Shown in pieces: positions 21,835 through 30,804 of a stretch of 64,000 nucleotides of DNA. This DNA is from JAGVSR01 sp963786675. Its GTDB lineage: Bacteria > Pseudomonadota > Alphaproteobacteria > Rhizobiales > Hyphomicrobiaceae. Location: assembly GCA_963786675.1 (NCBI GenBank), contig CAWAZY010000002.1, forward strand, positions 1 to 64,000, read 5' to 3'. The translations under genes were made by a program, and so were the position numbers. Numbering within the stretch: the first letter of the stretch is position 1; each line of letters starts with the position of its first letter. A model generated the notes under the pieces. The model saw only the letters and a program-made list of their open reading frames with translations, was not told the DNA's origin and searched no databases.

Positions 21835-24579
21835 TTATCCTCCTCGAATGCCACGATCCCGCACAGCTATGCGCGCTGACGCGATCCGGGAATTTGAAAT
21901 GCAAGGCGCATCTGTTTTTCCATCTCTACAAGTGCAAAAAAGATGGCGCCCACAGCGATAATCAAGAATCCGATCGAAGAGCGGGACGGCCTTGGTTCCA
22001 AACACGGACTGGAGCGGTGGCAGGTAGGTAATGGCGAGCTGCGCGGCAGTCACCGCTCCAACCGTGGCCCACACAATAGGTGTGCCTCGCACGCCTGCCC
22101 AGGTCAAAGACGTGCCGTGGATGTTACGAATGAAGAACAAGTGGAAGATCTCCAGAACCACCAGCGTGTTCATGGCCATCGTTTGTGCCAGAGCCTGTTC
22201 GTAGCCCCGGTCGATAGCATAGAAGAATATGCCAAAGACACCTGCGAGAAACAGGCTCGAGACCAGCACGATATGCCAGATGAGTTCACCCCTTAATAGG
22301 GGCTCGTTGCGCGCCCTCGGGGGGCGGCGCATTGTGCCTGGCTCGGTCCCTTCGAACGCTAGCGCGATACCGAGCGTTACCGCCGTGATGAGATTGACCC
22401 AGAGAATTTGAACTGCGGTGATGGGCAACGCCATGCCGGCGAGCAGCGCAACGATGATGGTCATGGCCTCACCTGCGTTGGTAGGCAGCGTCCAGCTGAT
22501 CACCTTCGTGATGTTGTCATAGACTGTTCTCCCTTCGCGAACTGCGGCTGCAATTGATGCGAAATTGTCGTCGGCTAGAACGAGTTCTGCGGCTTCCTTC
22601 GCGGCCTCGCTGCCTTTCCGTCCCATTGCTATACCGGCATCAGCGCGCTTGAGCGCCGGTGCATCGTTGACGCCATCTCCAGTCATCGCAACGGTGAGCC
22701 CGCGCGATTGAAGGGCTGTCACGAGACGCAATTTGTGGGCAGGAGAGGTTCGCGCGAAAACATCCGTTACATAAGCCGCTTCTGCGAGTTCGGCATCGTT
22801 CATGGCGTCGATGTCCGCACCGCTGATAACGCGGGTTGTATTTTTCAGGCCGACCAATCCGGCAATCGCCCGAGCAGTTACCGAATGATCACCCGTGATC
22901 ATTTTGACGCGAATTCCCGCCCCGTGACACTCGGCGACGGCTTCAATTGCTTCAGGGCGGGGCGGATCGATGAGACCGATGAGGCCAACGAGCGTCAGCG
23001 ATCGGTCCAGGTCCGAGACATGCAGAATGGTGTGTTGTTGCCCCACCTCGCGTGTCGCAACCGCGATCACGCGCTGCCCTTTGCCGGCGAGGTCCTCGAC
23101 TTTTTTATGCCAGCCACGCTCGTCCAACGGCTCAGTGCCACCGTCGACTGTGCGCTGATTTGCACACAGTGTCAGGATTGCCTCGGGTGCTCCTTTGACG
23201 TCGATGCGGGCGAGGCCTCGATGGTTGTGATTGAGGACGGCCATATACCGGTGTGCGGCATCGAAGGGAATGGCGTCGGTTCGGCTCCAAGCCCGAAATG
23301 GCTCCGGCCCCTCGCGAGAGATTTTCCCCGCGAGTGCCAGAAGCGCGCCCTCCATGGGGTCTCCTTCGACGCGCCATCCATTGTTGGACCTATGCAGACT
23401 TGCGTCGTTGCACAGCCCGGCAATGATCGCGAATTCGCTCAGAATAGGATGCTCGATTGAATTCACGTCGCCTTGACCCAGGCGCACAACGCCTTCCGGC
23501 GAGTAGCCGTCGCCCTCCACAGTGTAGAAATGCCTAGCAGCAAGAGTTGAAGCCATCATTTCATTGCGGGTCAGGGTACCGGTCTTGTCGGAGCAGATGA
23601 CCGACACCGAACCCAGCGTCTCGATAGCCGGCAACCGGCGTATGATGGCATTTCTTCGCGCCATGGCCTGCACGCCGACCGCCAGCGTAATTGTCAGGAT
23701 AGCCGGCAATCCTTCCGGGATTGCAGCGACCGACAGGCCCACGATGGCCATGAAGAGTTCGGAGAATGGTAGATGGCCGACATAGTAGCCATATGCCAGC
23801 AGGCTCGCCGCGATTACCAGGATGAATAGCGTGAGCCACTGGGCAAACACATCCATCTGGTGGACCAGCGGAGTTGTCAGTGTTTCGACTTCCGATAAGA
23901 GCCCGCTGATCTGGCCAATCTGCGAGTGCGATCCCGTTGCCACCACCACGCCGCGGCCGGCCCCGGCAGCTATCAGCGTGCCACTGAATAGCATCGACAT
24001 GCGATCACCTAGCGCCGCCTTTTCAGATACAGGAGCCGTAGTCTTGTCAACGGGTACGGATTCGCCGGTCAAGATCGCTTCCTCGGCCTTGATCCCCCGC
24101 GCCTCGACCAGGCGCAAATCGGCTGGCACGCGGTCTCCAGGTTCGATCAGTACGATATCGCCCGGAACGAGTTCGGCAGCGTCAATGCTTTGCCGCCGTC
24201 CATCGCGCAGAACTGACGAATGAGGAGCGAGCATCCCTTTGATCGCGGCCATGGCCTGTTCGGCGCGGCCTTCCTGCACGAAACTGATACTTGCGTTGGC
24301 AACAACCACGGCAAGGATCACCACGGTGTCCACCCAGTGCTGCAATGCGGCCGTTAACACCGATGAGGCCAGTAGCACGTAGATCAGGACATTGTGGAAG
24401 TGTGAAAGAAAGCGGAGGAGAGGGTTTCTCCTCGGCGGTTCCGGGAGTTGATTGGGGCCAAACTTCTGCAATCTTGCGATCGCTTCGTTTGATGTTAGTC
24501 CATCTGCTGTCGCATTGAGTTCGCTCAGCGAAGTGCCCACCGGCAAAGCGTGAAAGTTAGGTTGAGAACACCGGGTCAT
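21835..24579 (-). CDS. Cation-transporting P-type ATPase (PMCA/SERCA-like), C-terminus frameshifted
   Basis: This is a P2-type ATPase of the Ca2+/Na+ (MgtA/PacL-like) class. It has an N-terminal cation ATPase domain, the actuator loop TGES (about residues 171-174), the membrane motif AAIPEGLPAI, the phosphorylation site CSDKTGTLT with Asp331, and the hinge MTGDGVNDAPALKRADAGIAMG. It pumps cations out of the cytoplasm. ATG 24579 has an AGGA site. Near 21973 the frame slips: the encoded tail RILDYRCGRHLF is out of frame, while removing one base gives FLIIAVGAIFFALVEMEKQM, the expected last membrane helix, ending at 21867. Only the last 40 or so residues are affected. It sits in the Usp/alcohol dehydrogenase block. 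Confidence 0.88.
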   Translation of the reverse strand: MTRCSQPNFHALPVGTSLSELNATADGLTSNEAIARLQKFGPNQLPEPPRRNPLLRFLSHFHNVLIYVLLASSVLTAALQHWVDTVVILAVVVANASISFVQEGRAEQAMAAIKGMLAPHSSVLRDGRRQSIDAAELVPGDIVLIEPGDRVPADLRLVEARGIKAEEAILTGESVPVDKTTAPVSEKAALGDRMSMLFSGTLIAAGAGRGVVVATGSHSQIGQISGLLSEVETLTTPLVHQMDVFAQWLTLFILVIAASLLAYGYYVGHLPFSELFMAIVGLSVAAIPEGLPAILTITLAVGVQAMARRNAIIRRLPAIETLGSVSVICSDKTGTLTRNEMMASTLAARHFYTVEGDGYSPEGVVRLGQGDVNSIEHPILSEFAIIAGLCNDASLHRSNNGWRVEGDPMEGALLALAGKISREGPEPFRAWSRTDAIPFDAAHRYMAVLNHNHRGLARIDVKGAPEAILTLCANQRTVDGGTEPLDERGWHKKVEDLAGKGQRVIAVATREVGQQHTILHVSDLDRSLTLVGLIGLIDPPRPEAIEAVAECHGAGIRVKMITGDHSVTARAIAGLVGLKNTTRVISGADIDAMNDAELAEAAYVTDVFARTSPAHKLRLVTALQSRGLTVAMTGDGVNDAPALKRADAGIAMGRKGSEAAKEAAELVLADDNFASIAAAVREGRTVYDNITKVISWTLPTNAGEAMTIIVALLAGMALPITAVQILWVNLITAVTLGIALAFEGTEPGTMRRPPRARNEPLLRGELIWHIVLVSSLFLAGVFGIFFYAIDRGYEQALAQTMAMNTLVVLEIFHLFFIRNIHGTSLTWAGVRGTPIVWATVGAVTAAQLAITYLPPLQSVFGTKAVPLFDRILDYRCGRHLFCTCRDGKTDAPCISNSRIASARIAVRDRGIRGG

Positions 24580-24815
24580 AAGGTCCTGTCTTGCGTAGCT
24601 GTGCCTGTTGAGCGATTTAGTGGTTCGATTTCCACGCCATGAGTTGCGCGACCAGCGTTTCAACCGGGTTCGACCAAGACTTGATAAGATGGTGCGGCCG
24701 TTTGGAACCGCCCCGTCCCAATGCACTCAAGTTTGGACGGTGTAACGGCGACACCGGCGGTTCAGTCGGGAACCAGGTGGCACCGGTATTGCAACACACA
24801 TTGCCAACGTGACCA

Positions 24816-25892
24816 TTAGGGTGTGATGGCGACCTTTAGAACGCCGTCCCTTTGATTGGCGAACATATCGTAGGCTTCTTCGATCTGGTCCAACTTGAAG
24901 CGGTGCGTCACGAGCGGGCGCGTATCGATGCGTCCCGATGCGATAGTTTCTATGAGACGGCGCATGCGCTCTTTGCCTCCCGGACACAGCGTCGTTCTGA
25001 TTGTATGGTCACCGAGGCCCGCAAGAAACGCATCGAGAGGAATCGCCAAATCACTTGAATACACACCGAGCGAAGACAAAGTTCCGCCAGGCCTCAGTAC
25101 CCTGAGGGCCCCCGCAAACGTCGCCTGAGTACCGAGGGCCTCGATGGCCACGTCAACGCCGCGGCCATCCGTCAACGAGAGTATCTCTGCAATGGGGTCC
25201 GTTACACTGAAGTCCACGACATGATCCGCACCCAATCTCCGCGCCATATCCAAGCGAGCCGGAACACGATCAACGGCGATGATCGTCGACGCTCCCATCA
25301 GGCGAGCTCCCGCTGTGGCGCACAGCCCGATGGGACCTTGCGCAAACACGGCGACCGTGTCGCCAATGCGGATGTTGCCGCTTTCCGCACCGGAAAATCC
25401 TGTCGACATAATGTCGGGGCACATCAGGACCTGCTCGTCGGTCAGTGCGTCGGGAACCGTCGCAAGGTTTGCCATGGCATCCGGAACCAGGACGTATTCA
25501 GCCTGGGTTCCGTCGATCGTATTGCCGAAACGCCAACCACCGAGCGGTTTGAAGCCATGTTTGCTCCTTGGACCATCCTGGGCGTGGCAACCGCACAGAG
25601 CCGCTGCGCTATGACCGGAAGTGCAGATGGCTCCGGCAATTACACGTTGTCCCTCGGTGTAGCCCTCCACCGCTGACCCTAGCTTCGCGATCACTCCGAC
25701 CGGTTCATGGCCGATCGTCAGTCCCCGCGCGACGGGATATTCCCCCTTCAGGATGTGGACATCCGTTCCGCAGATGGTGGTCGTCGTGATCCGCACGAGC
25801 GCGTCCAATGGGCCAACCTCTGGGATCGGCTTTTCTTCAAGAACGATACGTCCTGGCTCAATAAAAACCGCAGCTTTCATTTTGGCGGGCAT
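24816..25892 (-). CDS. Zinc-dependent NAD(P) alcohol dehydrogenase
   Basis: This is a 358-residue medium-chain dehydrogenase. It has catalytic-zinc ligands Cys in ICGTDVH and His-Glu in GHEPVG, and a Rossmann nucleotide fold with VAVFAQGPIGLCATAGA then AVDRVPARLDMARRLGADHV. The segment CTSGHSAAALCGCHAQDG and GFKPLGGWRFGNTIDGTQAEY are characteristic of a proteobacterial subgroup related to isopropanol/secondary alcohol dehydrogenases. It lacks the usual four-Cys structural zinc lobe. The ATG at 25892 has GGGGGA upstream. A FixK/FNR-like box lies about 112 bp upstream. It probably reoxidises NADH or handles an aldehyde or alcohol under low oxygen; the substrate is inferred only. Confidence 0.9.
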   Translation of the reverse strand: MPAKMKAAVFIEPGRIVLEEKPIPEVGPLDALVRITTTTICGTDVHILKGEYPVARGLTIGHEPVGVIAKLGSAVEGYTEGQRVIAGAICTSGHSAAALCGCHAQDGPRSKHGFKPLGGWRFGNTIDGTQAEYVLVPDAMANLATVPDALTDEQVLMCPDIMSTGFSGAESGNIRIGDTVAVFAQGPIGLCATAGARLMGASTIIAVDRVPARLDMARRLGADHVVDFSVTDPIAEILSLTDGRGVDVAIEALGTQATFAGALRVLRPGGTLSSLGVYSSDLAIPLDAFLAGLGDHTIRTTLCPGGKERMRRLIETIASGRIDTRPLVTHRFKLDQIEEAYDMFANQRDGVLKVAITP

Positions 25893-26003
25893 ACGTAAGG
25901 TCCCCCTTCAACTTACTAGATCCGCGCGCGGGCCCTCGGACTATCCACCGAGGCGAGCGACCGCGATGCCAAAGCAGCATGTGCGCTGGTTCATCAGTTA
26001 GCC

Positions 26004-26017
26004 TTGAGGGAAATCAA
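26004..26017. promoter_or_regulatory. FixK/FNR-like box upstream of alcohol dehydrogenase
   Basis: TTGAGGGAAATCAA fits TTGA-N6-TCAA exactly. It lies 112 bp upstream of the alcohol dehydrogenase start and just past the cytochrome c stop. It differs in one base from the box at 20492-20505. Confidence 0.55.
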
Positions 26018-26134
26018 GTTCCGTGTTCGGCCGAAACGGCATTGCACGTGTACGTTTCGGGCTCGGCGCGCCGTCAAGTGGAGTTTCAAAATAACGAGGA
26101 CTGGAGGCTCGTTTCGGGCGCGGTGCCGCGCCGA

Positions 26135-26452
26135 CTAATCCTGGTCACCAGCGAGATAGCTTTGTACTGCTGCAATCTCTTCGGATGAAAATTGAATCTG
26201 CGGCATTTCTGGATGTCGCGATCCCATCCCTTCGGCCATTTCAATTTCAATCCGCTCCGAAGGATACGTGCGAAGTTTTTCCCATAGATTAGGCGCTAGT
26301 CCGATGGGGCTCTTGGATTTGGGCGTGACGGCATGACACTGGCCGCATCTGTCCTTGAGGATCAATAGGCCGCTGGTCTCGTCAGACCGTGCGGAGGCGC
26401 TGAATGCAAGGAAGAGGATTTGCAGGGCCAGCGCACGTGTCAAAGTATTCAT
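26135..26452 (-). CDS. Small periplasmic class I cytochrome c
   Basis: This 105-residue protein has a signal peptide (to about residue 22) and one haem c site, CGQCH, at residues 36-40. The probable Met axial ligand is in PEMPQIQFS (about residue 83), and GLAPNLWEKL matches the class I fold. It carries single electrons in the periplasm. A FixK/FNR-like box lies 34 bp upstream of the start. It sits beside the alcohol dehydrogenase but with a 240-bp gap, so it is likely a separate unit. Its redox partner is unknown. Confidence 0.87.
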   Translation of the reverse strand: MNTLTRALALQILFLAFSASARSDETSGLLILKDRCGQCHAVTPKSKSPIGLAPNLWEKLRTYPSERIEIEMAEGMGSRHPEMPQIQFSSEEIAAVQSYLAGDQD

Positions 26453-26485
26453 CGCTCAACCACGCTCCCACTGCTGTTTTGCCGA

Positions 26486-26499
26486 CTGATCCTGATCAA
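26486..26499. promoter_or_regulatory. FNR/FixK-like box upstream of cytochrome c
   Basis: CTGATCCTGATCAA matches TTGAT-N4-ATCAA at 9 of 10 positions. It is 34 bp upstream of the cytochrome c start and could also serve the divergent fragment at 26669. Confidence 0.5.
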
Positions 26500-26668
26500 A
26501 GTCGATGTTCATCGGCCATGTCCTTTCTGCAGACGAGGATGACGACCGGAAAGGCCGAGCAGATCAGCATACGCGACTATATGAGCGTTGCAAATTTCGC
26601 GACGGCGTAGATGTTTTCACCGGCCCATCTATGCCGGGTGGGCACCCATGGTCAGGAAGGGGAAGGTG

Positions 26669-26887
26669 ATGCGTATTGCTTCCTTCAACCTAGACAGTCT
26701 GGATATGCGGCCCAACGCGGATGTACCTCTTGATGATCGCATCCCGATTCTGAGGCCGCAACTGGAGCGGCTGAGGGCAGATGTCCTGTGTCTGCAGGAA
26801 ATCAACGGGCAACATCCTTCCGGGGGTGGCCCTCGCGCGCTATTGAGAAGGGCGAACAATAGACATTTAGCGCTCAGCGACGTCTGA
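26669..26887 (+). pseudogene. Truncated endonuclease/exonuclease/phosphatase-family protein
   Basis: The frame begins at ATG 26669 with GGAAGG upstream and encodes MRIASFNLDSLDMRP and LRADVLCLQEINGQ, the first two strands of the EEP fold with the metal-binding Asn and Glu. It then ends after 72 residues, where a complete domain needs about 250-300. No continuation in other frames was found before the DUF1523 gene. It is a gene remnant, unlikely to be active. Confidence 0.6.
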
Positions 26888-26954
26888 GATGATCGACAAC
26901 GAAGCTGCGCGCTCGACGATTGAGGTCAGGAGGACTGGCAGGGCGGCTCCTGAA

Positions 26955-27536
26955 TTACCCGCGATCGGGTTTGGGAACATCCGCCGAGGCACTCCACCGT
27001 AGCAGCCTGAAGAAACCGTAGAAGTAGCCGAGCCAAAGTGGGACAGTGAGGCCGTAGAACATGACAGTCCGAACCGACCACAGCGGCCAGGAGCCGGCGG
27101 GGCCGATGGCAATCACGTTGGGGTAGAATGAAAGGAGGGTGGAGCGCCACCCGTTCCACATGAGGGTCACTTCCGTGGTGCGAGCCTCCGCGGTCTTGGC
27201 GTCATTGAAGACCCGATCACTATTACGCTTCAACCACCACCAAGAATCCTCGTTGATCAGTTCGAACCCCCGGTCGGCGCGGTTGCGCATGTAAATGTAT
27301 TGAATGTCGCTAGTGTTGCCGCCCGCGTCAGGATCGCTGCGGCGCACTTCCGTTCCGGTCACGACGCCGGTCATCCATGTGGGACGCGCGTATTCCCATC
27401 CGAACCAGAGGGGGATGCCCACCACGACCGACGCGATGGCCAGAATTCCCCCGCCCCTCCTGCGCCATAGGACATAGGCGAGGACGCCAATCGCGAGCAG
27501 GAGGATATAACCGTACGACATCCAGGCCTGGAGCAT
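26955..27536 (-). CDS. DUF1523 family membrane-anchored protein
   Basis: This 193-residue protein has N-terminal membrane helices (YGYILLLAIGVLAYVLW and ILAIASVVVGIPLWFGW). It then has a DUF1523-type extracytoplasmic part with VTGTEVRRSD, a Tyr-rich IQYIYMRNR, and the ELINEDSWWWLKRNSDRVF block with its NEDxxW signature. A C-terminal hydrophobic segment (FYGLTVPLWLGYFYGFFRLL) follows. DUF1523 is common in alphaproteobacteria and has no known biochemical function. The gene stands alone between an EEP remnant and DUF533. Confidence 0.78.
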   Translation of the reverse strand: MLQAWMSYGYILLLAIGVLAYVLWRRRGGGILAIASVVVGIPLWFGWEYARPTWMTGVVTGTEVRRSDPDAGGNTSDIQYIYMRNRADRGFELINEDSWWWLKRNSDRVFNDAKTAEARTTEVTLMWNGWRSTLLSFYPNVIAIGPAGSWPLWSVRTVMFYGLTVPLWLGYFYGFFRLLRWSASADVPKPDRG

Positions 27537-27846
27537 GCCTTAAATCTCACTTTCAACAGTTCGAAGTGGTCGAGAGACCGCCCAGACTGCTTCCGCATTA
27601 GTTTTCACTTGAGGGACTTGCAGACAACGATGATCCAAGGCTAGCGGAGGTCGTAGGCGGCGCTCGTTGTGCCAAGCGGACTTCGGGAGCATGTCCGCCC
27701 GGAAAACCACCCGGTCGGTCCTTCACAATGTCCGCTATCGAACTCGATACTGCCGCCCGAGCGAACAAACGCGCTCAAACACCTTTGAAGAGAACATTTC
27801 CATGGCGCGAAGTCTCTGATATTTTCCGGCCAGAGTTTGCGCTGGA
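27537..27846. other. Intergenic, no gene recognised
   Basis: 310 bp between two minus-strand genes. No ribosome-site-supported frame or known element is visible. Confidence 0.4.
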
Positions 27847-28731
27847 TTAAGCAGCCCGCCGCGCCGCAGCATCAATCTGTGTTGCGAGCGCCGGATCTAT
27901 TCCAAGGCGAGTGGCGAGGTCGGCGAGAAAGTTTTGCTCAGCGTTCGTATCCACCTTGATGGCGATGCGGGCGGCGGTGTAGACTTCAAGCGCTTCTGTC
28001 TCGGACCGCACGCCCTCGGCAAGAGCAGCGGCGCTCGCCGGTGAAGCGATCTCGCGACCGAGAAATGCTTCCGCCTCCTTCTCAGCCCCAGACTGACGGA
28101 ATGCCGAGAGGATTTTCTCGCGCTCGCGCTCGTCGATGCGTCCATCCGCAGCCGCAGCCGCGATCATCGCCCTGATGACCCGGACCGCGGTGTCGTTGCT
28201 CATCGCCTGTGGTTCGAAGCCCGAGCCCGCTGGGGCAGCTTGAACCGGGCCATCGGTCGCGATGAGTGGCTGGCCTGACTTGTAATTCTGGTAGGCCTTG
28301 TAGGCCAGTCCACCAATGAGTGCCGCAGCGCCAAGTTGGGCCGCACCGCCAGCCATTTCACGACCAGTCTTGGTGCCGAGCAGAAGCCCGCCGAGGCCAC
28401 CGAGCACCGCGCCGGCCGCCAGTTGGTTTTCCGCAACAATGGACTTCACCTTGCCAACGAGGTCGTTCGGCGTCTGGCCGCCCGAGACCCGTGTCACCGC
28501 TCCGCTCGCGGCGTTGGTCAAACCGGAGTCGTTCGCTCCATCCTTAAGGCCCTGCGTTGCCTGACTGAGAACGCCGGTAAGGGTGTCCATGAGCCCCCCG
28601 CCGCCCTGACCACCACCTTGGGAGACGCGTGTCAGTGCATCAGCAATACCGCCGCCAGAATCAGCAGGCGCGTTGCCGTGCTGGCCGACACTGCGCGTGA
28701 TTTGATCAAGAAGGGCTCTGGCGTCGAACAT
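27847..28731 (-). CDS. DUF533 (YebE/TerB-like) protein
   Basis: This protein has about 294 residues. The N-terminus MFDARALLDQI, a Gly-rich spacer, a glycine-zipper hydrophobic segment (NQLAAGAVLGGLGGLLLGTK, then AALIGGLAYKAYQNYKSGQP), and a C-terminal helical TerB-like domain (RVIRAMIAAAAADGRIDERER, then ADLATRLGIDPAL) are the DUF533 layout. It is probably associated with the inner membrane. ATG 28731 is chosen because GGAG sits 9 bp upstream and MFDA is the usual family start; the frame extends to 28812. The function is unknown; the family is linked to envelope stress by annotation only. It is divergent from the sodium channel gene. Confidence 0.85.
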   Translation of the reverse strand: MFDARALLDQITRSVGQHGNAPADSGGGIADALTRVSQGGGQGGGGLMDTLTGVLSQATQGLKDGANDSGLTNAASGAVTRVSGGQTPNDLVGKVKSIVAENQLAAGAVLGGLGGLLLGTKTGREMAGGAAQLGAAALIGGLAYKAYQNYKSGQPLIATDGPVQAAPAGSGFEPQAMSNDTAVRVIRAMIAAAAADGRIDEREREKILSAFRQSGAEKEAEAFLGREIASPASAAALAEGVRSETEALEVYTAARIAIKVDTNAEQNFLADLATRLGIDPALATQIDAAARRAA

Positions 28732-28913
28732 TTCGAGCATCTCCGATGGGATCAGTAACTTCTCGCCGCTTAGTTGGGTGCGCAGAATTCCGGGCGCAAG
28801 GCCAGGCGCCAATATTTTGCGCTATCTACCCGGTTGCCCTTGGGACTCTAGGCCCGGCATCGACGACCCCCCCCTTGAAATCGTCAGTCCCCACGCCATG
28901 TGCCCGTCGCGGG

Positions 28914-29828
28914 ATGTCAAATTATAGGTGGATTATATGGCCGATGCAGCGGTTGCCTCGACCGGCGGGACTTCTGACGGAGCGGCTGCGCGCCACGGTC
29001 GAATCGCATCGATTCCAGACTTTCATCATCGCTGTGATCATCGTCAACGCGATTACAATCGGCCTTGAAACCTCCCCGAGTGCTATGGCCACCGCTGGGG
29101 GGCTTATTTTCGCACTGGACCTTACTGCACTCGCGATCTTTGTCGTCGAAATTGCCGCGAAGCTGTTCGTCTATCGGCTTTCCTTCTTCCGCAACCCCTG
29201 GAACGTCTTCGACTTCACGATCGTCGCTGTTTCGGTCGTGCCCGCAGGAGATGGGTTGTCCGTTCTCAGGGCTCTCAGAATCCTGCGCGCACTGCGGCTC
29301 ATCTCGATGGTGCCACAGATGCGGCTCGTCGTGCAGGCGCTGCTGACGGCTATCCCGGCCATGAGCTCGGTCATTGCGCTGTTGGCCCTGATCTTCTATG
29401 TCGCGGCCGTCATCGCGACGAAGCTCTATGGCGCCAACTTCCCCGAGTGGTTTGGAACGATCGGCGCGTCGCTCTACACGCTCTTCCAGATCATGACGTT
29501 GGAGTCTTGGTCCATGGGCATCGTACGACCGGTCATGGAGGTACACCCTTATGCTTGGGCTTTCTTTGTGCCGTTCATACTCATCATTACGTTCGCAGTC
29601 CTCAATCTCTTCATCGCGATCGTCGTCAACTCGATGACCAATGCGGCTGCCGCTGCCCTTGCGGATACGAGCAATCCCGACGGGGGGCTTCCCGAAGGCC
29701 CCGCCAACGTTCACGGGACGGATATGGAGAAGAATGGCGTCGAAAGCCTTCTCACGGAAGTTCGGCTTTTGCGGCGCGAAATTAGCGCCTTACAAAGTGG
29801 TGGATTAAGCTCAAGCGGCCCAACTTGA
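28914..29828 (+). CDS. Bacterial voltage-gated sodium channel (NaChBac/NavMs type)
   Basis: This 304-residue six-helix channel subunit works as a homotetramer. S1 is at about 35-50, S2 at 62-86 and S3 at 97-110. S4 has gating arginines every third residue (119, 122, 125, 128 in LRALRILRALRLISMVP), S5 lies at about 146-170, and S6 at about 215-240. The pore filter is TLESWS (195-200), identical to that of NavMs and NavAb, followed by the NavMs-like MGIVRPVMEVHP. The C-terminus ends in a short coiled coil (NGVESLLTEVRLLRREISALQ) as in other BacNav channels. The start is uncertain: ATG 28914 or ATG 28944; the frame is open back into the divergent DUF533 gene. It may serve motility, pH or salt responses. 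Confidence 0.9.
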   Translation: MSNYRWIIWPMQRLPRPAGLLTERLRATVESHRFQTFIIAVIIVNAITIGLETSPSAMATAGGLIFALDLTALAIFVVEIAAKLFVYRLSFFRNPWNVFDFTIVAVSVVPAGDGLSVLRALRILRALRLISMVPQMRLVVQALLTAIPAMSSVIALLALIFYVAAVIATKLYGANFPEWFGTIGASLYTLFQIMTLESWSMGIVRPVMEVHPYAWAFFVPFILIITFAVLNLFIAIVVNSMTNAAAAALADTSNPDGGLPEGPANVHGTDMEKNGVESLLTEVRLLRREISALQSGGLSSSGPT

Positions 29829-30232
29829 TTGGCGCTAGGGGTTGGAGTGGCACACGGCGTCCCAATGAGGCTAGCAACCGTAGAGTGACCGCATAAATGG
29901 AGTGGTATCCATTTTCATTCGGTCCGTGGCGGACAACATCACGTAGTAGCCCTTCCAAAAAGGACAGCGAGGCCCGCACCAATGCCCACTGACATCATCG
30001 AAGTGATCCTCCCCCCTCGAACTGGTCCAACTCGAAGTATGGATTTTTTCCCCAAGCCGACAGTTAAGCGCCCCTGGGGACAATGATCCGGATCCGAGAA
30101 GCATCGCTCAAAAGTGCGAGACCGCTGATACCCAATCAGCGGACACGTGTCGTGGAGAGCAACACTGCAAACGGTGAACGAGCAGGACGCTAGTTCTGTC
30201 TCAGCGGTGTCGCAGGATCAGCAGCCCCAGCA
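29829..30232. other. Intergenic with a solo IS end
   Basis: 404 bp between the channel and IalB genes. The only recognised element is the IS-end fragment at 30004-30053; the remainder shows no coding potential. Confidence 0.5.
30004..30053 (+). repeat. Solo remnant of the IS3-element end
   Basis: These 50 bp match the orfA-side end of the IS element (reverse complement of 4359-4408) with one mismatch. They begin TGATCCTCCCCCCTCG and run to TTTCCCC. No transposase sequence follows. It is in inverted orientation relative to the 3.1-4.4 kb element and marks a past insertion or deletion. Confidence 0.85.
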
Positions 30233-30793
30233 TTACTTCTCTGCCGTCATCTTCGCGAAGGCAGCTCCGAAGCCCGACAGGCTCAGGGCGACCGTGAACT
30301 TCTGGCCACCCAAGCCATCAAATACGAGCGTAAGGTTCTTGCCCTTCTCCATAGCAGTCAAGACCTCGCTCGACAGTGCAAGCCTTGCGTACGCTCCCTG
30401 CTGATCAGTGGTCAATGGATCCAATTCCCCGACGTCCTTATCATCGACCTTGGCGATAATGCCTGACGTGAAAACGACACCGTGCGGCAGTGTCCCGACC
30501 AGAACATATCCGCCCTTCTCCGATTCTGACCGCACGGCAACAGCGACAAATCGCTGGTTGAGCGACGTGATCACCACCGTGTTCGACATCTCACACAGGA
30601 TCTTTGCGTTGCCCTGCGGCGCTGAACAATTGACGACCCAGCCTGTCGCCGCGGTCGCCGGTCCGGCTGGCGCGGCAGCGGGCGCGTTTGCCAGTGCCGG
30701 CTGCCCAGCCGCCTTATCCTGGGCGGTGGCCGCCGTCCGCGCCGCGAAGGTCATGCATGCGATCGCAACCGTGAAAAGAACACGCATCTTCAT
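30233..30793 (-). CDS. Invasion-associated locus B (IalB) family protein
   Basis: This 186-residue secreted protein has a signal peptide (to about residue 24) and an Ala/Pro-rich spacer. The IalB domain begins at TGWVVNCSAPQGNAKILCEM, with a conserved Cys pair, followed by YVLVGTLPHGVVFTSGIIAKVDD and the C-terminal FDGLGGQKFTVALSLSGFGAAF. IalB proteins are periplasmic or surface proteins of alphaproteobacteria; Bartonella IalB affects red-cell invasion, but most family members are in free-living species with unknown role. It follows the autotransporter barrel by 11 bp on the same strand, so they are probably co-transcribed and this protein may assist surface assembly. Confidence 0.88.
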   Translation of the reverse strand: MKMRVLFTVAIACMTFAARTAATAQDKAAGQPALANAPAAAPAGPATAATGWVVNCSAPQGNAKILCEMSNTVVITSLNQRFVAVAVRSESEKGGYVLVGTLPHGVVFTSGIIAKVDDKDVGELDPLTTDQQGAYARLALSSEVLTAMEKGKNLTLVFDGLGGQKFTVALSLSGFGAAFAKMTAEK

Positions 30794-30804
30794 GGTATCA
30801 ACCC

